Source: Wenzhouxiangella sp. (lineage in GTDB: Bacteria; Pseudomonadota; Gammaproteobacteria; Xanthomonadales; Wenzhouxiangellaceae). Taken from it: a stretch of 13,143 bases of DNA. Positions within the stretch are counted from its first letter, which is position 1, and each line of letters opens with the position of its first letter. Where the stretch lies: contig SKKM01000261.1 in assembly GCA_007121485.1 (NCBI GenBank), positions 1 to 13,143 of the forward strand. Reading direction: 5' to 3'. Positions 6,679-13,143 of the stretch are shown piece by piece. A program made the position numbers and the translations under genes. The notes beneath the pieces were generated by a model. It did no database searches. It was not told where the DNA came from and worked only from the letters and a program-made list of their open reading frames with translations.

Positions 6679-6776
6679 GCGGCCTCCCCTTTGTCGGTTT
6701 CCGGGCGAATCACATCTGCGGCCACATCGATTGCCTTGGAGGCAGTGCCGCGCTGCAGGGGAGTCCGATCACTCAT
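6675..6776 (-). CDS. Possible 33-residue small protein or leader peptide upstream of WbqC
   Basis: This short frame begins at ATG 6776-6774 and ends with a TGA that overlaps the WbqC start as ATGA (6678-6675). The predicted peptide begins MSDRTPLQRGTASKAIDVAA and is rich in charged residues, with no membrane segment and no Cys or Trp. The start lies about 23 bases after the expected start point of the promoter at 6806-6834, and codon choice looks like that of neighbouring genes. There is no clear ribosome site. It may be a coupling leader, a real small protein or chance. The same frame could be opened from a TTG at 6908, but the extra part reads as low-complexity Pro/Arg/Gly sequence across the promoter, so I do not use it. 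I do not recognise the peptide. Confidence 0.35.
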   Translation of the reverse strand: MSDRTPLQRGTASKAIDVAADVIRPETDKGEAA

Positions 6777-6805
6777 CAGACCCGGCCCACGCGGCGCGTA
6801 AAGCA

Positions 6806-6834
6806 AGTATAGGTGGCCGGTATCCCCTTTTCCA
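6806..6834 (-). promoter_or_regulatory. Sigma70-like promoter for the WbqC unit
   Basis: On the minus strand TGGAAA (6834-6829) and TATACT (6811-6806) are separated by the ideal 17 bases. The -10 matches the consensus at five of six positions and the -35 at four of six. It lies in the 226-base gap between the CphA-like and WbqC genes, with transcription expected to start near 6799. Confidence 0.5.
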
Positions 6835-6864
6835 GCAGTGCCCGCAGCCGGTGCCGGGCGCAAT

Positions 6865-6890
6865 GACCGGGTGCCAGGAGCGCCCCGGTC
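6865..6890 (-). terminator. Perfect 7-bp dyad after the CphA-like gene (terminator or operator)
   Basis: GACCGGG and CCCGGTC pair perfectly around a 12-base loop, beginning about 15 bases after the stop of the CphA-like gene. No U-run follows on the minus strand, so intrinsic termination is uncertain. It also lies about 30 bases upstream of the -35 of the WbqC promoter and could instead be a regulator site. Confidence 0.35.
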
Positions 6891-6904
6891 GTCGGGCCGG
6901 TCGC

Positions 6905-9358
6905 TCAACTCGCGACCCGGCGCTCGGGCCAGGATCGGATCCAGTTCCAGATCTCGCGCTTGCGCTTGCCGCCGATGATGACCACGAGGTCGCCCGGTCG
7001 GGCGAGGCTCAGGGTGGCGTCGATCGACTCGAACTCGTCGGCCACACAGGTGATCGCCGATGCCGCCACGCCGGCCGAGACCAGACCGTCGCGCAGCAGG
7101 CGCGGACGCTCCTCCGGCTCACGTCCCATCAACAGGCCGAAGTTCTTGCACACGTAGTGGTCGAAGTGACCGGCCGTGACCGCGGCGCTGCGGCGCAGGA
7201 AATCGTCGGAATTCTGGGCCCCGACCGACAGGTTGATGAGCTTGCGCCCACGGGTGGGATGACGGTCGACAAAGCGGCACAACTTCGCCAGGCCATCGGG
7301 ATTGTGGGCGTAGTCCATGATCACCTCGAAAGGAAACCCGTGGACTCGGCTCAGGCGGCCGCGGAAGGTCTCGAAGTCGGGCTTGAGCTCGCGCAGGCCG
7401 GCGGCAACATGCTCCGGCCGCGCTCCCATGAAGAAACTGATCACTGCCGCATGCAGGGCATTGACCAGGTTGTGCCCGGCCAGGTTGTCGAAGCCCAGCG
7501 GCATCTCGGAACAGGCCATGACGGCGTGCCGCCGACCTCGCTCATGGAGCACCAGCCACGGCTCCCCGTTGACGGGTTCCAGAACACCGATCAGCTCGGC
7601 GGCGGCATCCAGTTCCCGCAAGGCGACGCAGTCCCGGGTCGCCGAAACGAGTCCGAGGCGACGTCCGCGCAGGTGTTCGCGCATCGCCATGCAATGCGGG
7701 TCGTCGGCATTGAGCACGATGGCGTCATCGCTGCGCTCCAGTATCGTGCGCTTGAGATCCGCCACCTCCGCGACCGTGCGCAGCCCGATCGCGTCATCGA
7801 GATGATCCTCGGTCACGTTCAGACACGCCGCGACCTGGCAGCGGGCGAAGCCCATGCCGATGCTGCCGGCGCCACCCCGGGTCGACTCCAGCACCGCTGC
7901 TTCCGTGTTCGGATGATCCAGCACGATGGTATGGCCGACGAAATGCCCTTCCTCGCGTTCGCTGATCCATTCGCCGCCGACCATGCAGCCGTCCGAGCAG
8001 GTCATGCCGACCCCGAATCCGGCCGCGCTCAGGATCGAGCGGGTCATGTGACAGGTCGTGGTCTTGCCGTTGGTCCCGGTGATGGCCGCAATCGGAATGC
8101 GCGCCTGGCCCGGATCGGGAAACAGCCAGCCGACGAAGCTCGCCGCGCAGCTTTCCAGCAGGTCCGGCTGATCGCGCAGCAGTTCATCCAGCCGCGGAGC
8201 CAGGTCCGCCTCCAGCAGCCAGGGCGGGCCGACGCCGTCCAGGACCCCGCCCAACTCCACGACCAGCGCGCCGACATTCAGCGAACGGGCCGTCTGCCGC
8301 GCCCGCTCTGCCCATGCGCGCTGATCCTGATCGGCTGCTCGCCAGGGCTGGCCGTCGCCCGCCTGCACCAGCAGGCAGTCCGCGCCGACCACCATCACGC
8401 GCAGCCGCCCACCCTCGATCCAAGGCTGCACGAGCACGTCGGCAGAAACAGCAAGGATGCCGTCTGCATTCGCCAGCACGGCTTCGGCATCGGCCAGGGC
8501 CTGCACTGCGGCGGTCCGCACCCCGCGCCGGGCGCTGCGGACCGCCACGGGAAAGTCCAGACTGCGCAGGGCGCGCTCGACCCGCCGCAAGCTGCCGCAG
8601 CGCAGCGATTCGGGCACCCTCCATCCCATGGCCGAAAGGCGCTCGAGCAGGGCGGCACGATCGAACACCAGGGGATGCACGCTGGCCGAGCGGTTGACGC
8701 AAAACGTGCCATCGACGGTCAACTGTCGATGGCCATGGCCGAAACGCACCAGCCCGTTGGGCCGAATGCGAAACGGTCCTTCAACCGGATCATACGGCGG
8801 TCGATCCATCCTCAGCACGGGTATGCCGCACCCGATGCCGACCCGGATCATGTTCCAGACATCGGCTGGTGTGCCGGTATCCGCACAGCCCTCGACCAGT
8901 GCCCGGATCGAGGCCCGGATACCGTCGGCGTCCCGCGCGGGTTCTCCCTCCTCGAGCACGCCGGTCAGGATGCGCGTGGCCAATTCGAACGCCCGCTCGA
9001 AGGCCTTTTCATGATCGAAAGCGACGAAGACCTTGCAACTGTCGGCCTGGTCCTGGTCGATCAGTCCCCAGGCTTCGACCTGCTGTCCGGCCAACCGCTG
9101 CAGCGTCAACAGCAGCCCTGCCAGCAGCCACCCGGCATGCTGCCCGGCATCCCAACCCGCGCCTTGCTCATCCCGGTCGACCGCCTCAAGCCGCCGGCCG
9201 ATCAGCATTTCGAACAGCCGCGCCCACTCGTCGGGCGGGCGGGTGGCCAGGTGAGCCAGCGCGGCATCGCACAGCTCCAGCCGAATTTCGGCCACCGGCC
9301 AGTCGCTGCGGCGATTGGGACCCAGATACATGAACCGGATTTCGGCCTGGATCATCAT
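6905..9358 (-). CDS. Cyanophycin-synthetase-like Mur ligase with a degenerate ATP-grasp domain
   Basis: At 817 residues it is slightly shorter than CphA1 (about 870-900). Order: a CphA N-terminal domain (about 1-155), a remnant ATP-grasp (about 220-410) and a complete Mur-ligase module (about 419-817). The Mur part keeps the P-loop GTNGKTTT (428-435), STRGG (492-496), NVTEDHL (514-520), NADD (550-553), FRGRL (665-669) and DYAHNP (682-687), and should be an active ATP-dependent amide ligase. In the ATP-grasp part the usual nucleotide lysines are Arg (VFDR near 233; VRSARRG 273-279), the loop between them and the metal site is much shortened, and the EVN metal motif reads EAD (383-385). ATG 9358 overlaps the upstream GNAT stop as ATGA, which sets the start; an upstream in-frame ATG at 9391 is less likely. 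It may join one amino-acid-like unit to a carboxylate rather than make true cyanophycin. Confidence 0.9.
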   Translation of the reverse strand: MMIQAEIRFMYLGPNRRSDWPVAEIRLELCDAALAHLATRPPDEWARLFEMLIGRRLEAVDRDEQGAGWDAGQHAGWLLAGLLLTLQRLAGQQVEAWGLIDQDQADSCKVFVAFDHEKAFERAFELATRILTGVLEEGEPARDADGIRASIRALVEGCADTGTPADVWNMIRVGIGCGIPVLRMDRPPYDPVEGPFRIRPNGLVRFGHGHRQLTVDGTFCVNRSASVHPLVFDRAALLERLSAMGWRVPESLRCGSLRRVERALRSLDFPVAVRSARRGVRTAAVQALADAEAVLANADGILAVSADVLVQPWIEGGRLRVMVVGADCLLVQAGDGQPWRAADQDQRAWAERARQTARSLNVGALVVELGGVLDGVGPPWLLEADLAPRLDELLRDQPDLLESCAASFVGWLFPDPGQARIPIAAITGTNGKTTTCHMTRSILSAAGFGVGMTCSDGCMVGGEWISEREEGHFVGHTIVLDHPNTEAAVLESTRGGAGSIGMGFARCQVAACLNVTEDHLDDAIGLRTVAEVADLKRTILERSDDAIVLNADDPHCMAMREHLRGRRLGLVSATRDCVALRELDAAAELIGVLEPVNGEPWLVLHERGRRHAVMACSEMPLGFDNLAGHNLVNALHAAVISFFMGARPEHVAAGLRELKPDFETFRGRLSRVHGFPFEVIMDYAHNPDGLAKLCRFVDRHPTRGRKLINLSVGAQNSDDFLRRSAAVTAGHFDHYVCKNFGLLMGREPEERPRLLRDGLVSAGVAASAITCVADEFESIDATLSLARPGDLVVIIGGKRKREIWNWIRSWPERRVAS

Positions 9359-10140
9359 TTCAGTCGGAGCGTCCATTCCGTCAAGGTGCATACCTCCCGC
9401 ATCCTGCAGGCACGATAAAAGTGCTCACCGTCCTTGCCGCGCAGGGCCACCAGGCCGACTGCCTGGATGGTGTTGCCGTCGATGCGCTGGTATAGCGCAT
9501 GCAGCGCGGCCGTTCCAATACCGCACCCGCGGGAGGCGGGGCGCAGATAAAGATTCTTGACCCGCAGCAAGGGCCCGAGCTGCATCAGCCCAAAAGTCCC
9601 GTGAACTTGACCATCGCGCAGGATCAGGTGGAAGCGCAGTTGCCCGCTCTTCGACCTCGTCCGCTCCAGCCCGACCCAGTCCTCAGGCCGGCAGGCATGG
9701 CCGTCCACGGCCTGGTCGCTACCCGACTGCAAGGCCAGTTTCTCCTGCCAGTGGCTATCGCTGTCGACCGCTAGCAGTTCGATACCCGGATCGGCCGGCT
9801 GGGCCGGCTCGGTGCGCACGAAGCCTACTTCTTCCCGAGACCCATAGCCACGCCGCAGCAAGGCTTGTCGCATCTCAGGACAATCCCGCAAGTACAGGCG
9901 CACCACCGGATTGCACCAGCGCGCAAACGACTGCTCGACGCGGTCCAGCTGGTCCGACAGCTCATCGCCGCCGGCACCCGCGCCGACCGGGTCGATCTGG
10001 TGGCCTACCGCGCCTGCCGGCAGCGCTTCGTATCCGGTGATCCAGGAGAGCTGGAACGGCCCGATTCGCCGGGTTTGCCCGTTCAGCCCGAAGTACAGCC
10101 GGTCACTGGCGACCAGCGCATCGGCGAGGGAAGCGGTCAT
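9355..10140 (-). CDS. Two-part GNAT-like acetyltransferase upstream of the CphA-like ligase
   Basis: About 261 residues from ATG 10140. The C-terminal half is a recognisable GNAT domain: LLRVKNLYLRPASRGCGIGT (191-210) has beta-4 and the acyl-CoA loop, and EHFYRACRM (239-247) is the motif B Tyr region. The N-terminal half (1-115) looks like a second, worn GNAT-like module with no CoA loop, ending in a GYGSREEVGFVRTE segment. It is not closely similar to the other two GNATs in the cluster. The stop overlaps the ATG of the CphA-like gene by four bases, so the two products are probably made together and may act in sequence. The start is uncertain: a GTG at 10224 would add 28 Arg-rich residues, and neither has a strong ribosome site. 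The acyl acceptor is unknown. Confidence 0.8.
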   Translation of the reverse strand: MTASLADALVASDRLYFGLNGQTRRIGPFQLSWITGYEALPAGAVGHQIDPVGAGAGGDELSDQLDRVEQSFARWCNPVVRLYLRDCPEMRQALLRRGYGSREEVGFVRTEPAQPADPGIELLAVDSDSHWQEKLALQSGSDQAVDGHACRPEDWVGLERTRSKSGQLRFHLILRDGQVHGTFGLMQLGPLLRVKNLYLRPASRGCGIGTAALHALYQRIDGNTIQAVGLVALRGKDGEHFYRACRMREVCTLTEWTLRLK

Positions 10141-10352
10141 TCCGGACAGGTTCCGAGCTCGTCGTGATTGAAGCACGGTCGGGAATGGCTTTGGTCGCAG
10201 ACGCTCATGCCCTGATTCTGCCACCCTGCCAGCGTCTTCGGTTCCGGGGCCGGCGGCAGGGCAGGCGGATGCGGAGCGGCGCGCCGATCAACCCGCTGCC
10301 GGCGCGCGGCCGGGTCAGTTGCCGTTCAGTCCCGGGCGAGTAACATGAACTC

Positions 10353-10937
10353 ATGATCGGCCGGCTTCTCATTATCTGCGCCGTCTGCCTGCTCGCGCTG
10401 GCCAGTCACGACCTGTCCGCGGCGCCGGCTTCCATGATCCGGTGCGACGGACGGCTGGTGCAGATCGGCGATCCTGTCTGGCAGGTGGGTCGTACGTGTC
10501 CGGCACCGTTCTGGCGGGAGGAATTCCACGAGGCGGTTGCGGTAGACGGCCTGGGGCATACCCTGCTCTGGCAACGCGTGGAAGCCTGGACCATCAATTT
10601 CGGTGCCCGCCGCTTCATGCATCGACTGATCTTCGTGGACGGCTACCTGCGCCGCATCGATACGCTCGGTTATGGAATGCGCTGGGAGCCCGGCTCGCGG
10701 CGCTGCAGCTGGCGCGAGCTTGAAATGGCCGGCCAGACGGCGGCCGAGGTATTTGCCCGCTGTGGCCCCCCGGATTTCCAGTACGACCTGCCGCCGCTCA
10801 ACCCGTACAGAAGCGCGCCCTGGCCGGGTCTCGGCCAGCGGCAGCGCTGGGTGTATGACTTCGGCGGCGGACGCGCCGTTCGCGAACTGGAGTTTCACAA
10901 TGGCCACCTCCGGTCCGTCAACCGGGTCCGGCCCTGA
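10353..10937 (+). CDS. Secreted DUF2845-type protein
   Basis: A 194-residue protein with a clear signal peptide: a short MIGR start, a hydrophobic core (LLIICAVCLLALAS, 5-18) and a likely cleavage near SAAPA (22-26). The mature part begins MIRCDGRLVQIGDPVWQVGR, the Cys-Gly-start and GD pattern of DUF2845 proteins. A second, similar unit lies at about 120-190 (SWRELEMAGQTAAEVFARCG, then YDFGGGRAVRELEFHNGHL). The family is periplasmic and of unknown function. Several Cys residues could form disulfides. It is transcribed away from the GNAT gene across a 212-base gap and converges on CorB. I see no strong promoter: TTGCCG (10319-10324) with TAACAT 16 bases on lies almost at the start codon. It is probably not part of the minus-strand pathway. 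Confidence 0.75.
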   Translation: MIGRLLIICAVCLLALASHDLSAAPASMIRCDGRLVQIGDPVWQVGRTCPAPFWREEFHEAVAVDGLGHTLLWQRVEAWTINFGARRFMHRLIFVDGYLRRIDTLGYGMRWEPGSRRCSWRELEMAGQTAAEVFARCGPPDFQYDLPPLNPYRSAPWPGLGQRQRWVYDFGGGRAVRELEFHNGHLRSVNRVRP

Positions 10938-10944
10938 GTGAGGC

Positions 10945-10969
10945 TCGGCCTGGCCGGCCGGGTGGCCGA
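10945..10969 (+). terminator. Possible terminator hairpin after the DUF2845 gene
   Basis: TCGGCC and GGCCGA pair perfectly across 13 bases that contain the self-complementary GGCCGGCC. It begins seven bases after the stop codon. No T-run follows, so the call is tentative. Confidence 0.28.
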
Positions 10970-11031
10970 CCAGCCGCCCAGCGCCCGCGGCCCTGGACTT
11001 TATCTCCGCTGGCCCGCGCGATCCGGCAGAA

Positions 11032-11061
11032 GCAGGATCAGGCGATCAGGCCCTGTCCTGC
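11032..11061 (-). terminator. Possible terminator hairpin after the CorB-like gene
   Basis: GCAGGA (11032-11037) pairs with TCCTGC (11056-11061), and CAGG (11039-11042) with CCTG (11052-11055), giving ten base pairs with one bulge and a nine-base loop. The hairpin starts four bases beyond the stop at 11065. Only a TT follows on the minus strand. It may serve both converging genes. Confidence 0.35.
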
Positions 11062-11064
11062 AAC

Positions 11065-12381
11065 TCAGCGGCCATTCTCCTGGCCCAGCGGAACCACCAG
11101 CAGCCGGTCGATGCGCCTGCCGTCCATGTCCACGATTTCAAAGCGGTGGCCCTCCCAGTCGAAATGCTTGCCCATCATGGGCTGCCGGTCGCTGTGATCG
11201 AGAACGAAGCCCGCCAGGTTGTCGAAGGTCTGCCCCTCCTTGCGCATCGAGCGCTTGATGCCCAGCAGGCTTTGCACCTCTTGCAGTGACATAAACCCGT
11301 CCAGCAGCCAGGAGCCATCCTCCCGGCGCACCGCGGCGGGCTCCGGCTCGGCCTGGACCGTGGGAATGAAGCCGACCATGGCCTCGAGAATGTCGTTGAA
11401 GGTCACGATGCCGCAGGGTGCGTTGTATTCGTCCACCACCAGGACGAAATGCATCTGCCCCTGCTTGCGGAACAGTTCCAGCAGGCGCAGCACGCGCATG
11501 GTCGCGGGGACGGATTTCACTTCTTGCAGGAACGCCTGCAGATCGGTCTCCCGGCCTTCGAGACGAGCGCCCAGATAGGCCTTCGCCTCGATCACGCCGA
11601 GCAGCTCGAACGGCTCGCTGCGGGCAACGGGAAAACGGGCATGCGGATGGGCGAGCACCTTTTCCAGGTGGATCTCTTGCGGATCATCCGGATCGAGCCA
11701 GACGATCTCCGAGCGGCGCGTCATCAGCGCTGAAACCTGAAGGTCGTCCAGGTGGAACACCCGCTCCAGCAGCTCGCGCTCGGTATGCTCCACCTCCCCG
11801 TAGACCACGGCTTCCCGGATCAGGCTGCGGATGTCATCCTCGGTCACCTGTGGCTCGGTCGGCGGCGTGATCCGCAGAATCCTGAAAACGGCCCTGGTAG
11901 ACGCAGTCAACAGGGTAACCGCGGGCATGCCCAGACGCATCACCAGGTACATCACCGGGGCCGTGACGCCGGACATCTTTTCCGGATAGCTCACGGCCAG
12001 CTTCTTGGGCACCAGTTCGCCGAGGATCAGGGTGAGATAGGTGATCGGCACCACCACCAGCAGCAGGCCCAGCGGCGCACTGTAGGGTTCCAGGCCAGGG
12101 TACTGGGCGAGGAAGTTCTGCAGCCTGCCGGCCAGCGTGGCCCCACTCACGGCACCGGTCAGGATGGCCACCATGGTGATGCCGATCTGGGCCGTGGACA
12201 GGAACTTGTCCATCTTTTTCTTCAGCACCAGGGCCACGCGGGCGCGGCGACAGCCCGCGTTCCCCAGGCTCTCGAGCCGCCCCTTGCGCGCGGCCACCAG
12301 CGCCATCTCGGACAGGGCGAAAAAACCGTTGACCAGGATCAGGACCAGGATGAGTATGGCTTCGAGCGAAGCGTTGGACAC
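11065..12381 (-). CDS. CNNM/CorB family membrane protein (hemolysin-like, DUF21-CBS-CorC)
   Basis: A 438-residue inner-membrane protein with the full CNNM layout. The DUF21 domain (1-170) has four hydrophobic spans: about 8-28 including NGFFALSEMALV, about 66-84, 104-121 running into GELVPKK (121-127), and about 142-160. A CBS pair follows at about 210-335 (VSALMTRRSEIVWLD, 216-230; FVLVVDEYNAPCGIVT, 312-327). A CorC/HlyC domain, with DGFMSL near 361 and a GHRFEIVDMDGRRIDRL segment near 411, ends the protein. Relatives are linked to Mg2+/Co2+ transport, and the hemolysin name is historical. The start is GTG 12381-12379, with AGAGGA about eight bases upstream. Housekeeping function; no visible tie to the neighbouring pathway. 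Confidence 0.93.
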   Translation of the reverse strand: MSNASLEAILILVLILVNGFFALSEMALVAARKGRLESLGNAGCRRARVALVLKKKMDKFLSTAQIGITMVAILTGAVSGATLAGRLQNFLAQYPGLEPYSAPLGLLLVVVPITYLTLILGELVPKKLAVSYPEKMSGVTAPVMYLVMRLGMPAVTLLTASTRAVFRILRITPPTEPQVTEDDIRSLIREAVVYGEVEHTERELLERVFHLDDLQVSALMTRRSEIVWLDPDDPQEIHLEKVLAHPHARFPVARSEPFELLGVIEAKAYLGARLEGRETDLQAFLQEVKSVPATMRVLRLLELFRKQGQMHFVLVVDEYNAPCGIVTFNDILEAMVGFIPTVQAEPEPAAVRREDGSWLLDGFMSLQEVQSLLGIKRSMRKEGQTFDNLAGFVLDHSDRQPMMGKHFDWEGHRFEIVDMDGRRIDRLLVVPLGQENGR

Positions 12382-12509
12382 TTGACTTCCTCTATTTGCG
12401 GGCTGGATGCATGCCGGTCAGGCGCGATGGTCAAGAGGCGGCGCAAACCACCCACCAGAGCTCTTGCGATACGACTAGCATTGCACATCCGGATGACAAC
12501 CAGAATCGC

Positions 12510-13143
12510 ATGAAAGCCGATATCGCCCTGCTCACCGACCACCGCTTCACCGCCGATACGGCCAGCCCCGGCGACTGGTACTTCGGCAACATTCTCGCCG
12601 AGGATGGCCTGCTGCGCGCCGCCTTCGACGGGCTGGGTTTGTCCTCCATGCGCGTGAACTGGAGCCATGCCGACGAGGATTGGTCGCAGTACCGCTGTGC
12701 GGTCTTTCGCACGACCTGGGACTATTTCGATCGGTTCGCTGAATTCACCGCCTGGCTGGATCGCGTGGAGCGACAGACCCGGCTGTGCAACCCGGCCTCG
12801 ATCATCCGCTGGAACATGGACAAGCATTACCTGGTCGACCTGGCGGCGCGCGGGATCCGGGTGGTGCCGTCGCGCTTTGTCGAGCGGGGTTCGGAACTGC
12901 ATCTGCACGATTTGCTTGACCAGACCGGCTGGCCGGAGGCGGTGATCAAGCCCTGCGTCTCGGGCGCGGCGCGGCATACCTATCGGGTCAATCGCGCCAA
13001 CGCGGAGCGGATCAACTTGATCATCCGGCCCTTGCTGGCCAGCGAGTCCTTTATTTTCCAGCCCTTCCAGGCCTCGATCATGCAGACCGGCGAGGATTCG
13101 CTGATGGTGTTCGGCGGGCGCTATTCGCATGCGGTGCGCAAGC
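12510..13143 (+). CDS. ATP-grasp (RimK/glutathione-synthetase-like, DcsG-related) protein, C-terminus beyond the right edge
   Basis: The frame was read by hand from ATG 12510 and stays open for 211 codons to the window edge. The preATP-grasp part has VFRTTWDYFDRF (65-76), a segment typical of a family that includes the D-cycloserine ligase DcsG. CNPASIIRWNMDKHYLVDLA (93-112) holds the first nucleotide lysine, VIKPCVSGAARHTYRV (145-160) the second lysine and loop, FIFQPFQ (181-187) the hinge, and GEDSLMVFGGRYSHAVRK (194-211) the start of the C-terminal lobe; the metal-binding residues lie outside. It should form an amide or related bond at ATP cost; the substrate is unknown. It is divergent from CorB, with a 128-base gap that shows no convincing promoter and only a weak ribosome site. 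It is not obviously co-transcribed with the minus-strand cluster. Confidence 0.87.
   Translation, partial: MKADIALLTDHRFTADTASPGDWYFGNILAEDGLLRAAFDGLGLSSMRVNWSHADEDWSQYRCAVFRTTWDYFDRFAEFTAWLDRVERQTRLCNPASIIRWNMDKHYLVDLAARGIRVVPSRFVERGSELHLHDLLDQTGWPEAVIKPCVSGAARHTYRVNRANAERINLIIRPLLASESFIFQPFQASIMQTGEDSLMVFGGRYSHAVRK

Noticed and set aside
6777..6908. TTG-started extension of the small ORF upstream of WbqC
   Set aside because: It crosses the promoter-like site and dyad, and reads as low-complexity Pro/Arg/Gly sequence.
6905..9358. True cyanophycin synthetase (cphA)
   Set aside because: The ATP-grasp half that adds the aspartate backbone lacks the usual nucleotide lysines and is shortened, and no cyanophycinase gene is nearby.
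6662..9418. A 918-codon plus-strand open frame
   Set aside because: It lies antisense to the CphA-like gene, whose domains and motifs are clear; the plus-strand product is rich in His/Gln/Arg/Pro with no recognisable domain, as expected of a GC-rich shadow frame.
725..10140. NIS siderophore cluster, suggested by the PvsE/PvsA-like pair
   Set aside because: No IucA/IucC synthetase, TonB receptor or siderophore exporter is visible; only the enzyme pairing is similar.
12339..13130. A 263-codon minus-strand open frame at the right edge
   Set aside because: It is antisense to the ATP-grasp gene, which shows ordered family motifs on the plus strand.

Overview
The window is GC-rich and densely coding, with short gene gaps. 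CNNM/CorB, DUF2845, GH3 and GNAT genes together with an Escherichia coli-like CRP box suggest a gammaproteobacterium. A Xanthomonadales- or Wenzhouxiangella-like lineage is possible, but that is only a guess from style. I see no rRNA, tRNA, CRISPR array, transposase or integrase. No gap between genes exceeds about 215 bases.

Layout, left to right. Bases 1-512 (minus strand) hold the N-terminus of an exported GH3 glycosidase that runs off the left edge. Bases 725-10140 hold a minus-strand block of ten protein genes plus one possible small ORF, in three or four transcription units. Read in the direction of transcription it runs: two-domain GNAT, cyanophycin-synthetase-like ligase (4-nt overlap), a promoter-like site, a 33-codon ORF coupled to a WbqC-family gene, GNAT, PhyH dioxygenase, a perfect CRP palindrome, GNAT, PhyH dioxygenase, fold-type III PLP decarboxylase and ATP-grasp ligase. 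The last four overlap or nearly touch. To the right, a small secreted DUF2845 protein (+) converges on a CNNM/CorB membrane protein (-). A second ATP-grasp gene (+) diverges from CorB and runs off the right edge.

The minus-strand block looks like an undescribed small-molecule or conjugate pathway. It has two ATP-dependent carboxylate-amine ligases (Mur/CphA type and ATP-grasp), one amino-acid-type decarboxylase, two Fe(II)/2-oxoglutarate hydroxylases, three acyltransferases and a WbqC protein. The GNAT-PhyH pair occurs twice with clear sequence similarity, so the block seems to have grown partly by duplication. The CphA-like protein keeps its Mur-ligase motifs, but its ATP-grasp domain is shortened and lacks the usual lysines. 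A plausible but unproven scheme is that amino-acid-like units are joined by the ligases, decarboxylated, hydroxylated by the PhyH enzymes and acylated by the GNATs, with the CRP site linking the last four-gene unit to carbon status. No transporter, regulator, NRPS, NIS synthetase or glycosyltransferase lies inside the block, so product and destination are unknown.
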